Assembly: GCA_905207625.1 (NCBI GenBank)
Contig: CAJLLT010000040.1
Location: 1 to 5,474, forward strand
Origin: an uncultured Eubacteriales bacterium
GTDB lineage: Bacteria; Bacillota; Clostridia; Oscillospirales; UBA644
Length of the DNA stretch: 5,474 nucleotides
Direction of reading: 5' to 3'
The position numbers were made by a program, and so were the translations under genes. Shown piece after piece: positions 1 to 5,474 of the stretch (position 1 is its first letter; the number at the start of each line of letters is the position of its first letter). Under the pieces are notes generated by a model. That model was not told the DNA's origin. It saw nothing but the letters and a program-made list of their open reading frames with translations, and made no database searches.

Positions 1-38
1 ATTATACCTTATTTGGAGGATTTCTGCTCACCGGTTAA
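1..38 (+). CDS. Possible 3' end of an upstream gene (partial)
   Basis: Reading in frame from base 3 gives YTLFGGFLLTG followed by a TAA stop at 36-38. A hairpin resembling an intrinsic terminator begins ten bases later, at 48. A stop codon just before a plus-strand terminator is the layout expected at the end of a gene. The hydrophobic residues could be the tail of a membrane protein, but eleven residues are too few to name a family. The other two plus frames are also open for a while, so this is a weak call resting mainly on the terminator. Confidence 0.25.
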   Translation, partial: YTLFGGFLLTG

Positions 39-47
39 CCTCTATTT

Positions 48-72
48 AACCACGCAACTATCGCGTGGTTTT
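48..72 (+). terminator. Small intrinsic terminator, plus strand
   Basis: An 8-bp stem (AACCACGC with GCGTGGTT) encloses a 7-base loop. The last two T of the stem run into two more, giving a short TTTT before CG. The U tract is short, so efficiency may be modest. It would end transcription of a plus-strand gene lying left of the window. Confidence 0.5.
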
Positions 73-80
73 CGTTATAC

Positions 81-111
81 AACAAAAGGGCGGCGTCGTA
101 CGACGCCGCCC
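81..111 (-). terminator. Intrinsic terminator of the oxidoreductase gene
   Basis: Bases 88-111 form a perfect 24-base palindrome with 12-base arms rich in GC (GGGCGGCGTCGT and its complement), giving about ten stem pairs with a small GTAC loop. On the minus strand it is followed directly by TTTTGTT. It lies 25 bases past the stop codon of the minus-strand oxidoreductase gene. On the plus strand it is followed by CGAATACTT, so it acts as a terminator mainly in the minus direction. Confidence 0.85.
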
Positions 112-136
112 CGAATACTTATACAGAGCCGCAGAA

Positions 137-1141
137 TTACAGGTTGATAACCTTTCCGGTGTCCATGCTCTCATTGCAGGCAAGGACAAGACGGAGGCTC
201 TTTATACCGTCGCTGTAGGGAGCGAGAAGTTTGGAGCCGTCGTTGTTCATAACCGCATCTATGAAGGTACGGTCCTGGATACCGGTCTGCTCATCGCCTC
301 TCTTATAGACGGTAACACGCTCGTTTTCCGACTTGTCATAGTCGTGGATCTCCAGGCTGTTGCGCAGATGATAGTCAAGTCTGGAATTGACGCAGTGAAC
401 GGTGATTCCGTTGCTTGCGCTTCCGTCCTTGAAGTAGCAGCCGGTGAAAACATTGGCTATAACGCCGCTCTTGAAGCGGATCAGAGCGGAGGAGCAGTCC
501 TCCACGTTATACCGGGGATCGCAATCCCAGTTGGGAACGTCAACTATATCCTTACGGGCAACGCAGTATACGCTTTCGGGTTCGCCGAAAAGATAACGGA
601 GCTGATCGAAAAGATGGCAGTTCTGCTCAACGAGCTGTCCGCCGCTTCTTTCCTTTATTGCCCACCACTCATTGCGGGGAATACCGCCGCACCAGCTGGC
701 GAGGACGTGTCCGGGTTTATCTCCGGTGAGGTAATCCTTCATTATCTGGGTAAGATTCTGATATCTGTCCTGGAATGCGCAGTTTACGATAAGACCCTTT
801 GCGTTTATGGCGTCATTTATCTTTTCCGCAAGAGCCATATCAAGAGCCATGGGTTTCTCTACCTGGAAAGGAATGTTTTTGTCAATGAGGAAGAACTCTA
901 TATCTCCGTGGCAATCCGGGGGAACGGCAACAAATACCGCATCGGGTTTTACTTCGTTTACCATTTCCTTGAAATCCGTAAATGCTTTACCCTTGCCGCT
1001 CTCGTTTACGAAACGCTGAGCCCTCTCGATAACAAGGTCGCAAAAGCCTACCAGTTCGGCATTCTCAATTTCCATAAGCTTGTCCAGATGCACATGGTTT
1101 CTTCCGCCGCAACCGATAAAGGCAACTCTGACTTTATCCAT
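137..1141 (-). CDS. Gfo/Idh/MocA-family NAD(P)-dependent oxidoreductase
   Basis: A 334-residue cytoplasmic protein of the usual length for this family, which oxidises or reduces sugars, inositols and related polyols. The N-terminal Rossmann fold has a dinucleotide loop (VAFIGCGGRNHVH, residues 6-18) and an acidic residue at D35 that suggests NAD preference. The family's EKP motif is at 95-97, with K96 the conserved catalytic lysine. The C-terminal alpha/beta domain starts after about residue 120 and has a GGQLVEQNCHLFD segment (167-179) in the position of the family GG..D..H..D motif, with H176 the likely catalytic histidine. I chose the ATG at 1141 because GGAGGA sits ten bases before it. 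A GTG at 1168 would add nine residues but places that Shine-Dalgarno inside the gene. It has its own promoter and terminator, so it is probably monocistronic, with possible readthrough from the DMT gene upstream. Substrate cannot be told; family assignment is firm. Confidence 0.92.
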   Translation of the reverse strand: MDKVRVAFIGCGGRNHVHLDKLMEIENAELVGFCDLVIERAQRFVNESGKGKAFTDFKEMVNEVKPDAVFVAVPPDCHGDIEFFLIDKNIPFQVEKPMALDMALAEKINDAINAKGLIVNCAFQDRYQNLTQIMKDYLTGDKPGHVLASWCGGIPRNEWWAIKERSGGQLVEQNCHLFDQLRYLFGEPESVYCVARKDIVDVPNWDCDPRYNVEDCSSALIRFKSGVIANVFTGCYFKDGSASNGITVHCVNSRLDYHLRNSLEIHDYDKSENERVTVYKRGDEQTGIQDRTFIDAVMNNDGSKLLAPYSDGIKSLRLVLACNESMDTGKVINL

Positions 1142-1178
1142 AATTACTGTATCCTCCGCTGTTTTCACGTTTTTTCAA

Positions 1179-1207
1179 AGTATATCATATAATAGTACAA
1201 AAATCAA
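1179..1207 (-). promoter_or_regulatory. Sigma-A promoter for the oxidoreductase gene
   Basis: On the minus strand there is TTGATT (1202-1207), a 17-base spacer, and TATACT (1179-1184). Initiation would fall near 1172, giving a leader of about 30 nt that contains the GGAGGA ribosome binding site. It lies in the 74-base gap after the DMT transporter stop codon. Confidence 0.7.
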
Positions 1208-1215
1208 GTAGGTTT

Positions 1216-2100
1216 TCAATTATTTACGTTTTTTTTACGCAGGAAAGAAAGCTTGGTTTCGGACACCACCACAGCGCAGAATATCATGGTAAAACCTATG
1301 GCGCTCCGGAGTGAAAGAGTTTCATATCCGAGAAGCATGGAAATAATTATTCCGAACACGGATTCAAGACTCAGAATTATGGAGGAAGCCGAAGGATTAG
1401 TGAGCTTCTGACCTACATTCTGGAACAGGAGGGCTATCGCGGTACAGAACACCGACAGATAGGCAAGTTTGAACCAGTTGATATCGCCGAAGACAGGCTT
1501 TTCGAAAATGAAGGCTGTTATCCAGGAATACACCGCGGCAAACAGGAACTGCATGATGGTTATCATGATCATATCCTTGTTTTTTCCGAACTTTTCAACC
1601 ATTACAATATGAAGAGCGAACATTATCGCAGCGTTCAGGCTCAGCAGATCCCCTTTTTCGACAGAAAACCCGCTTTTGAGCATGACAAGCCCCGCTCCCA
1701 CGGTGGAAAGGCATACCGCTATGATGTTATAGCGGTCGGGTTTGCCGCATTTCAAAGCCCAGAGCATGAACGGCACAAAAACACTGTACATTCCGGCAAG
1801 AAATGCGTTCACTCCGGGGGTGGTGGACTGTAAACCTATGGTCTGAATACTGTAAGCGGCAAAAATAAAAAAACCTATTATCGCACCTCTCCACAGATAA
1901 TCGGCGGTAAAATCCTTATACTTCCGTATAAATATCAGAGAAAGCAGGACAAACGCGCCGGAGAAGCGTATGGCGATAAGGTAATTCGGCGGCATGAAGC
2001 CCAGAGAATCCTTTAAAAATATAAAAGAGCTGCCCCATATGATGGCAGCGGCAAAAAGAGCTATACGGGCCCAAAACCCGGAGGGTGCTTTTTTCAACAT
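1216..2100 (-). CDS. EamA/DMT-family 10-TM transporter
   Basis: A 294-residue integral membrane protein of the drug/metabolite transporter superfamily, with two EamA repeats of five helices. Repeat one starts with the typical AAIIWGSSFIFLKDS (about residues 18-32) and ends near residue 140. Repeat two starts near 150 (LLSLNAAIMFALHIVMVEK) and ends with the characteristic PSASSIILSLESVFG...GYETLS...GFTMIFCAVVVSE helices 9-10. The tail is lysine-rich (RKKNVNN) and probably cytosolic. I chose the ATG at 2100 because GGGAGA (2108-2113) precedes it and a good promoter at 2135-2163 would put the RNA start near 2128. An upstream start at 2256 would run through this promoter and the divergent one and add 52 non-membrane residues. 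Substrates of this family range from amino acids and nucleotide precursors to drugs; here the substrate is unknown. The divergent tryptophan importer hints at an amino acid, but that is inference. Confidence 0.9.
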   Translation of the reverse strand: MLKKAPSGFWARIALFAAAIIWGSSFIFLKDSLGFMPPNYLIAIRFSGAFVLLSLIFIRKYKDFTADYLWRGAIIGFFIFAAYSIQTIGLQSTTPGVNAFLAGMYSVFVPFMLWALKCGKPDRYNIIAVCLSTVGAGLVMLKSGFSVEKGDLLSLNAAIMFALHIVMVEKFGKNKDMIMITIMQFLFAAVYSWITAFIFEKPVFGDINWFKLAYLSVFCTAIALLFQNVGQKLTNPSASSIILSLESVFGIIISMLLGYETLSLRSAIGFTMIFCAVVVSETKLSFLRKKNVNN

Positions 2101-2134
2101 CTGAAAATCTCCCGAACGCACTGATTTCCAGTAC

Positions 2135-2163
2135 AGTATAATCCATTTTCCGCCTTTTTTCAA
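2135..2163 (-). promoter_or_regulatory. Sigma-A promoter for the DMT transporter gene
   Basis: On the minus strand TTGAAA (2158-2163) is followed by a 17-base spacer and TATACT (2135-2140). The predicted start near 2128 leaves a leader of about 28 nt with the GGGAGA ribosome binding site. It is divergent from the T-box promoter; 53 AT-rich bases separate the two -35 boxes. Confidence 0.7.
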
Positions 2164-2216
2164 CCCCTTTTGCGGAGATAAATTTTTGAATTTTTTGTAA
2201 CTGACGGAATTTTTGC

Positions 2217-2245
2217 TTGACAAACTGATAAAGCGGTGATATAAT
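2217..2245 (+). promoter_or_regulatory. Perfect-consensus sigma-A promoter of the T-box/trp transport operon
   Basis: TTGACA (2217-2222), a 17-base spacer, and TATAAT (2240-2245) match the vegetative consensus at all twelve positions with ideal spacing. The bases just upstream (about 2170-2216) contain A and T runs like an UP element. Initiation is expected near 2252, immediately before the T-box stem I. Such a strong constitutive promoter fits a gene controlled after initiation by the leader RNA. Confidence 0.92.
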
Positions 2246-2340
2246 AGCCGCAACAACCGATGATTGAGAGTAGTACCCTACCGAGGTCACCAAGAGAGAG
2301 TTGCGGGTGGTGTGATCGCAACGGCGGACCGGAAGGCGAA

Positions 2341-2343
2341 TGG
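2341..2343 (+). promoter_or_regulatory. T-box specifier codon TGG (Trp)
   Basis: The triplet follows GAA and precedes A on the 3' side of the stem I internal loop, opposite the AGTA box; this is the normal place and context of a T-box specifier. TGG designates tryptophan. Shifted frames (ATG, GGA) fit the GAA-NNN-A context less well, and the downstream TrpXYZ-type genes agree with Trp. Confidence 0.85.
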
Positions 2344-2488
2344 ACTCATGAGGGCAATCCGAACCCCTGCGGGTAGTAGGTGCGACGGGCGGCGACCGTT
2401 ATATCGTCAGACGTATGAACGGATTATTTCCGGAGTATGTCGCTGAGTGCGTCCGCGAGGACGAACCGGGGTGGTACCGCAGGAGCTT

Positions 2489-2526
2489 CGCTCTTGTCCC
2501 TGATAAGGGGGCAAGGGCGTTTTTTT
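2489..2526 (+). terminator. T-box intrinsic terminator
   Basis: A 12-pair stem joins 2489-2500 (CGCTCTTGTCCC) to 2508-2519 across a TGATAAG loop. Seven T follow (2520-2526). The 5' arm overlaps the 3' arm of the antiterminator, so the two structures exclude each other. Confidence 0.93.
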
Positions 2527-2655
2527 ATACCCGTAACGCCGCAGAAAGCACCTGAACAGAGCGAAGCGTCATAAGGCGCCTGATGACGCAGAGACTCCGG
2601 AGGGCAGCAGACTCCCCCACACTCAAAATTTTTTTATAAGAGAGAGGTAACTACC
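2527..2655 (+). other. Structured spacer between T-box terminator and first gene
   Basis: These 129 bases hold no convincing gene. A hairpin at 2566-2589 pairs GCGTCAT with ATGACGC around an inner AGGCGCCT palindrome; it lacks a T tract, so it is not a typical terminator. Bases 2594-2614 resemble a segment at 5376-5394 behind the operon. A run of T at about 2629-2635 precedes the ribosome binding site GAGAGG (2642-2647), which lies eight bases before the ATG at 2656. Confidence 0.6.
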
Positions 2656-3642
2656 ATGAAAAAAGCTGTAAGAATCTTTGCAATCATTCTTTCCATTGTT
2701 CTGTGCACGACGCTTTTCGCAGGTTGCGGCGGAAACGGAGAAAAAACACTCAGGATCGGAATTATCCAGTACGCATCCCACCCTTCCCTTGACGACTGCT
2801 ATAACGGCGTGATCAAAGGCATTGAAGAAGCGGGCCTGAAAATAGGGACTGACGTGACCGTGACCAGACAGAACGCTCAGGCAAGCACCGAAACCGCCGA
2901 TCAGATAGCCCGTAATATGGTTGCGACAAATTATGATATAATAATTGCAATAGCCACTCCCGCGGCGATATCCGCTTATTCCGCCGCCCGTTCAAGCGAT
3001 ATCCCCGTAGTCTTCTGCGCGGTGTCCGACCCCGTAAGCTGTGAACTGGTATCCAGTCTTGAAAAGCCCGGTGCCAACTGCACCGGCACCTCGGATCTGC
3101 TGAACATAGAAGCACAGCTGAAACTTATCAGAGCTCTTCAGCCCGAAGCAAAAAAGATAGGCATAATCTATACCACCAGCGAAGCAAATTCCGTCTCTCA
3201 CCTCAAAACCATCAATCAGCTTTCCGGTAAATACGGCTTTGAAATAATAGCGCAGGGCATAAGCTCCGCCTCCGATATTCCCCAGGTTGCGGCCAATCTT
3301 GTGACAAAAGTAGACTGTATCAATAACTTTACGGATAACCTTGTTGTGAATAACCTCGGAATACTGCTGGAGCAGGCGGAAACCGCCGGAATCCCGGTAT
3401 ACGGTTCGGAAATAGATCAGGTCAAGAACGGCTGTCTTGCCTCCGAATCCCTGGATTATGTCGCACTGGGTGTGACCACCGGTAAAATGGCTGCAGATAT
3501 TCTCAGAGGCGGAGATGCTTCAGTCACCCCCGTGGCCGTTGTCAAGGACAGCTATCCGGTAATAAACGGCAAGGTTGCGGAAAGACTCAATATAACTGTT
3601 CCGGATGAATACGCCGCGAAAGCCGAAATGATCGCAGACTGA
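2656..3642 (+). CDS. trpX: Tryptophan ABC transporter substrate-binding lipoprotein (TrpX-like)
   Basis: A 328-residue binding protein of the ABC_sub_bind family (Pfam PF04392) that should capture the substrate outside the membrane and hand it to the permease. The N-terminus is a lipoprotein signal: MKKAVR, a hydrophobic stretch to about residue 22, and LFAGC with the lipid-anchored cysteine at C24. F at -3 is a slightly unusual lipobox residue. Two periplasmic-binding-like lobes follow. Recognisable family segments are IGIIQYASHPSLDDCYNGV (about 34-52), IIIAIATPAA, IPVVFCAVSDPV, KPGANCTGTSD, KKIGIIYTTSEANS and INNFTDN. There is no tryptophan in the protein. GAGAGG is eight bases before the ATG. 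It is first in an operon with permease and ATPase genes, behind a UGG T-box, which is the reason for the tryptophan assignment. Related proteins may bind other aromatic amino acids, so the ligand is inferred from regulation plus family. Confidence 0.9.
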   Translation: MKKAVRIFAIILSIVLCTTLFAGCGGNGEKTLRIGIIQYASHPSLDDCYNGVIKGIEEAGLKIGTDVTVTRQNAQASTETADQIARNMVATNYDIIIAIATPAAISAYSAARSSDIPVVFCAVSDPVSCELVSSLEKPGANCTGTSDLLNIEAQLKLIRALQPEAKKIGIIYTTSEANSVSHLKTINQLSGKYGFEIIAQGISSASDIPQVAANLVTKVDCINNFTDNLVVNNLGILLEQAETAGIPVYGSEIDQVKNGCLASESLDYVALGVTTGKMAADILRGGDASVTPVAVVKDSYPVINGKVAERLNITVPDEYAAKAEMIAD

Positions 3643-3655
3643 GAAGGGACCGTCA

Positions 3656-4579
3656 ATGGAGATCGTCAATATTATCAGAATAATCCTGGAGGAAGGGCTG
3701 ATATATGCCCTTCTGGCTCTGGGAGTATATATAAGTTACAGTATACTTGATTTTCCCGACCTTACCGTGGACGGTTCCCTGCCCCTGGGTGCCGTTGTAA
3801 CGGGGGTACTGCTGATACGGGGCGTGAATCCATGGCTCTGTTGCCTTGCGGCTTTTGCGGCAGGTATGGCTGCAGGCGCCGTGACGGGACTTCTCAACGT
3901 CAAACTGCGGATACGTCCGCTGCTGTGCGGAATACTTACAATGACCGCCCTCCTTTCCATCAACCTTGTGGTCTGCTCCGCCGGAACAGGGGGCGCATCG
4001 GTAGTCTCATTCTTTTCCCGGGACACCATATTCTCCACCTTCCCCGCAAAACTCATTCCGGCAAAAATAGGCGGGGTAGCGGTAAGGAATCTTATTACCG
4101 TACTCGTGATCGTCATTGTCTGCAAGATCCTTCTTGATCTGTTTCTTAAAACAAAAAGAGGGTTGCTTCTCCGTGCCACCGGAAACAATGACAGATTTGT
4201 TACCATGCTGGGAAAAGAACCCGGCAATAACCGCATCCTCGGTCTGGCGCTGGGAAACGGATTCGCCGCTCTTGCGGGAGCCGTCATAGCCCAGAGCAAG
4301 GGGTCGGCAGACCTCAATATGGGTACGGGAATGGTCGTCCTCGGACTTGCGTCGGTTATAATCGGAATATCCCTATTTAAGCACATATCCTTCATCAAAG
4401 CAACCACAGCGGCTGTTTTCGGCGCAATACTGTACAAGGCATGCCTTCAGGCTGCCCTCAGTCTGGGATTGCCGACAGAATGGCTGAAGTTGCTGATGGC
4501 GCTGATATTCACTCTTGCGCTTGTTCTTAGCGGAGGGCTAGAAAAACTCGGCAAAGCCTCCCTCAGAAATACACTTTAG
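3656..4579 (+). CDS. trpY: Tryptophan ABC transporter permease (TrpY-like)
   Basis: A 307-residue multispanning inner membrane protein of the BPD_transp_2 permease family, of usual length, with about eight to nine hydrophobic segments. Family-typical stretches are LGVYISYSILDFPDLTVDGSLP (near 22-43; D35-LTVDGS), the TGLLNVKLRIRPLLCGILTM region, LRATGNNDRFVTMLG (the cytosolic loop likely to touch the ATPase) and MGTGMVVLGLASVIIG. It should form the transmembrane channel, probably as a homodimer, with the adjoining ATPase. It starts 13 bases after the previous stop, with GAAGGGA at 3643-3649 as ribosome binding site, and its stop overlaps the next gene's AGGAG, so it is surely cotranscribed. 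It holds the only two tryptophans of the operon (W60, W276). The family also moves other substrates; Trp is inferred from the T-box. Confidence 0.9.
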   Translation: MEIVNIIRIILEEGLIYALLALGVYISYSILDFPDLTVDGSLPLGAVVTGVLLIRGVNPWLCCLAAFAAGMAAGAVTGLLNVKLRIRPLLCGILTMTALLSINLVVCSAGTGGASVVSFFSRDTIFSTFPAKLIPAKIGGVAVRNLITVLVIVIVCKILLDLFLKTKRGLLLRATGNNDRFVTMLGKEPGNNRILGLALGNGFAALAGAVIAQSKGSADLNMGTGMVVLGLASVIIGISLFKHISFIKATTAAVFGAILYKACLQAALSLGLPTEWLKLLMALIFTLALVLSGGLEKLGKASLRNTL

Positions 4580-4589
4580 GAGAAAACAA

Positions 4590-5363
4590 ATGATCGGACT
4601 TCAGAATATCTGCGTTACCTTCAACGCCGGAACTCCCGACGAGGCCAAGATTTTCGACAACTTCTCCTTCGGTGTTAACAAGGGGGACTTTGTTTCCATA
4701 ATCGGCTCCAACGGCTCCGGGAAAACCACCCTCCTGAATCTTATCTGCGGCTCCATCAGTCCGGATTCGGGGAAAATAGTTTTTAACGGCAAGGATATAA
4801 CGAAAATGAAAGAGCATCGCCGCGCGGCATTTATCGGAAGGGTCTTTCAGGACCCGAAACTCGGCACCTGCGGCGGTCTGACGGTAACGGAAAACATGGC
4901 TCTGGCAGACGGAAAGAACCGGCCTTTCGGGCTGGCTCCGGCAGTGAATCGCAAAAACATTGACCGGTACAGGGCAATGCTTGAGGAATGCGGAATGGGA
5001 CTTGAAAACAGAATGAATGTCCCCGCGGGACAGCTCAGCGGAGGACAGCGGCAGGCGCTGAGCCTTGTCATGGCGAATATGACCCCGCTGGATCTTCTTA
5101 TCCTGGATGAACATACCGCAGCGCTTGATCCACATTCTTCGGAACAGATAATGATCCTTACGGACAGATTTGTCAGATCCAGAGGCATAACGACCCTGAT
5201 GGTAACCCATAACCTCCGCTTCGCCGTGGAGTACGGAAACAGAATAGCACTCATGCATGAAGGAAAATTTGTACTCGACCGCAGTGATGAGGAAAAAAGA
5301 AACACGAACATCGACGATCTCCTTGAGGTGTTCAATTCCATAAGCATAGAAAGCGGAAACTGA
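4590..5363 (+). CDS. trpZ: Tryptophan ABC transporter ATP-binding protein (TrpZ-like)
   Basis: A complete 257-residue ABC ATPase that powers import. Motifs are all present and in order: Walker A GSNGSGKTT (39-47, K45), Q-loop FQDP with Q87, signature LSGGQ (149-153), Walker B LLILDEH (169-175, D173 and catalytic E174), D-loop ALD (178-180) and switch histidine H207 in MVTH. The DEHTAALDP sequence after Walker B, in place of the common DEPTSALD, is typical of ATPases paired with this binding-protein/permease type. The ribosome binding site AGGAGA (4578-4583) overlaps the stop codon of the permease gene, so the two are translationally close. The protein has no tryptophan. It is the last gene of the operon; a GC-rich hairpin lies 67 bases past its stop. 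The ATPase role is firm; the tryptophan substrate is by operon context. Confidence 0.93.
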   Translation: MIGLQNICVTFNAGTPDEAKIFDNFSFGVNKGDFVSIIGSNGSGKTTLLNLICGSISPDSGKIVFNGKDITKMKEHRRAAFIGRVFQDPKLGTCGGLTVTENMALADGKNRPFGLAPAVNRKNIDRYRAMLEECGMGLENRMNVPAGQLSGGQRQALSLVMANMTPLDLLILDEHTAALDPHSSEQIMILTDRFVRSRGITTLMVTHNLRFAVEYGNRIALMHEGKFVLDRSDEEKRNTNIDDLLEVFNSISIESGN

Positions 5364-5430
5364 TATCGGAAATAAACTCCGGCGGCAGAGACTCTGTTGA
5401 GCCTCCACGCAGACAACATAAAATAAATAT

Positions 5431-5454
5431 CCCCCCGTAAAACGGGGGGTATTT
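5431..5454 (+). terminator. Probable terminator of the trp transport operon
   Basis: CCCCCCGT (5431-5438) pairs perfectly with ACGGGGGG (5442-5449) around an AAA loop, followed by TATTT. The stem is very stable but the U tract is broken by A and short. The reverse strand reads ATATTTATTTTATG after the stem, also T-rich, so it may work in both directions. Confidence 0.75.
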
Positions 5455-5474
5455 CAGTTTCGGGCATAGCCCTA

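Larger units (their letters stand above)
2252..2526 (+). ncRNA. T-box riboswitch leader, tryptophan specifier (UGG)
   Basis: The leader has the full set of T-box landmarks. Stem I has a basal helix GATTG/CAATC (2262-2266 with 2355-2359), a GAG/CTC helix (2268-2270 with 2345-2347), an AGTA box (2272-2275), GGTC/GACC (2285-2288 with 2327-2330), an AGAGAG bulge (about 2294-2299), and a distal hairpin GTTGCG/CGCAAC (2300-2305 with 2317-2322) with a GGTG-containing loop. The specifier loop reads GAA-TGG-A with TGG at 2341-2343, which would pair with the CCA anticodon of tRNA-Trp. Stem III is CGTCC/GGACG (2450-2463). The T-box sequence GGGGTGGTACCGC (2468-2480) forms the antiterminator: GGG pairs with CCC at 2498-2500, the seven-base bulge UGGUACC (2472-2478) is there to bind the tRNA acceptor end, and 2479-2486 pairs with 2490-2497. 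Uncharged tRNA-Trp should stabilise the antiterminator over the terminator at 2489-2526. The layout is seen directly; function follows from the family. Confidence 0.95.

Noticed and set aside
1..6. TATAAT on the minus strand at the left edge
   Set aside because: No -35-like hexamer is found 16-18 bases upstream, and the site falls in the possible coding tail of an upstream gene.
65..1192. Long open frame (375 codons) on the plus strand across the oxidoreductase gene
   Set aside because: It is antisense to a clear Gfo/Idh/MocA gene with matching motifs, has no convincing ribosome binding site and crosses the palindromic terminator at 88-111.
2101..2256. Upstream ATG at 2256 as the start of the DMT transporter
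   Set aside because: The extension overlaps the -10 and -35 boxes of its own promoter and the divergent promoter, adds 52 residues not typical of the family, and the ATG at 2100 has a good Shine-Dalgarno.
2264..2446. Small plus-strand open frame inside the leader
   Set aside because: It lies within stem I and stem II of the T-box RNA, whose structural landmarks explain the sequence; there is no ribosome binding site.
2583..2639. 18-residue leader peptide as a classical trp attenuator
   Set aside because: It has no tryptophan codon, its ATG is paired in a hairpin, and control is already explained by the T-box. Kept only as a minor part of the spacer finding.
4563..5408. Long open frame (281 codons) on the minus strand across the ATPase gene
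   Set aside because: The plus strand encodes a complete ABC ATPase with every motif; the antisense reading has no recognisable domain and arises from codon bias. The same holds for the minus-strand frames at 4847-5467 and 3736-4437.

Overview
The window looks like chromosomal DNA from a Firmicute, most likely a gut-type Clostridia (Oscillospiraceae/Ruminococcus-like). The evidence is a canonical T-box leader, strong GGAGG-type ribosome binding sites, consensus sigma-A promoters, a lipoprotein binding protein and mid-range GC judged by eye. Species cannot be fixed from the sequence alone.

Left part (1-1215): a possible last few codons of an unseen plus-strand gene end at 38, followed by a small plus-strand hairpin terminator (48-72). 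Facing it is a perfect-palindrome terminator (81-111) for a minus-strand Gfo/Idh/MocA-family oxidoreductase (137-1141), which has its own promoter at 1179-1207.

Middle (1216-2655): a minus-strand EamA/DMT-family transporter (1216-2100) has a short leader and a promoter at 2135-2163. Divergent from it, a perfect-consensus promoter (2217-2245) drives a T-box riboswitch (about 2252-2526). This leader has an AGTA box, AG bulge, distal loop, a UGG (Trp) specifier at 2341-2343, an antiterminator with a UGGU bulge, and a strong intrinsic terminator. A 129-nt spacer with a hairpin separates it from the first structural gene.

Right part (2656-5474): a tight three-gene operon of the TrpXYZ type encodes a lipoprotein substrate-binding protein, a membrane permease and an ATPase, followed by a GC-rich hairpin terminator. 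When uncharged tRNA-Trp accumulates, the leader should antiterminate and let the tryptophan importer be made. In keeping with this, the three operon proteins contain only 2 Trp in 892 residues, against 10 in 628 for the two neighbouring proteins.

No mobile element, CRISPR array, tRNA or rRNA was seen. I do not see a wholly new system. The best observations are the Trp-specific T-box/importer pairing, the Trp depletion of the operon proteins, the extra structured spacer behind the T-box terminator, and the divergent DMT transporter, which could be functionally linked.
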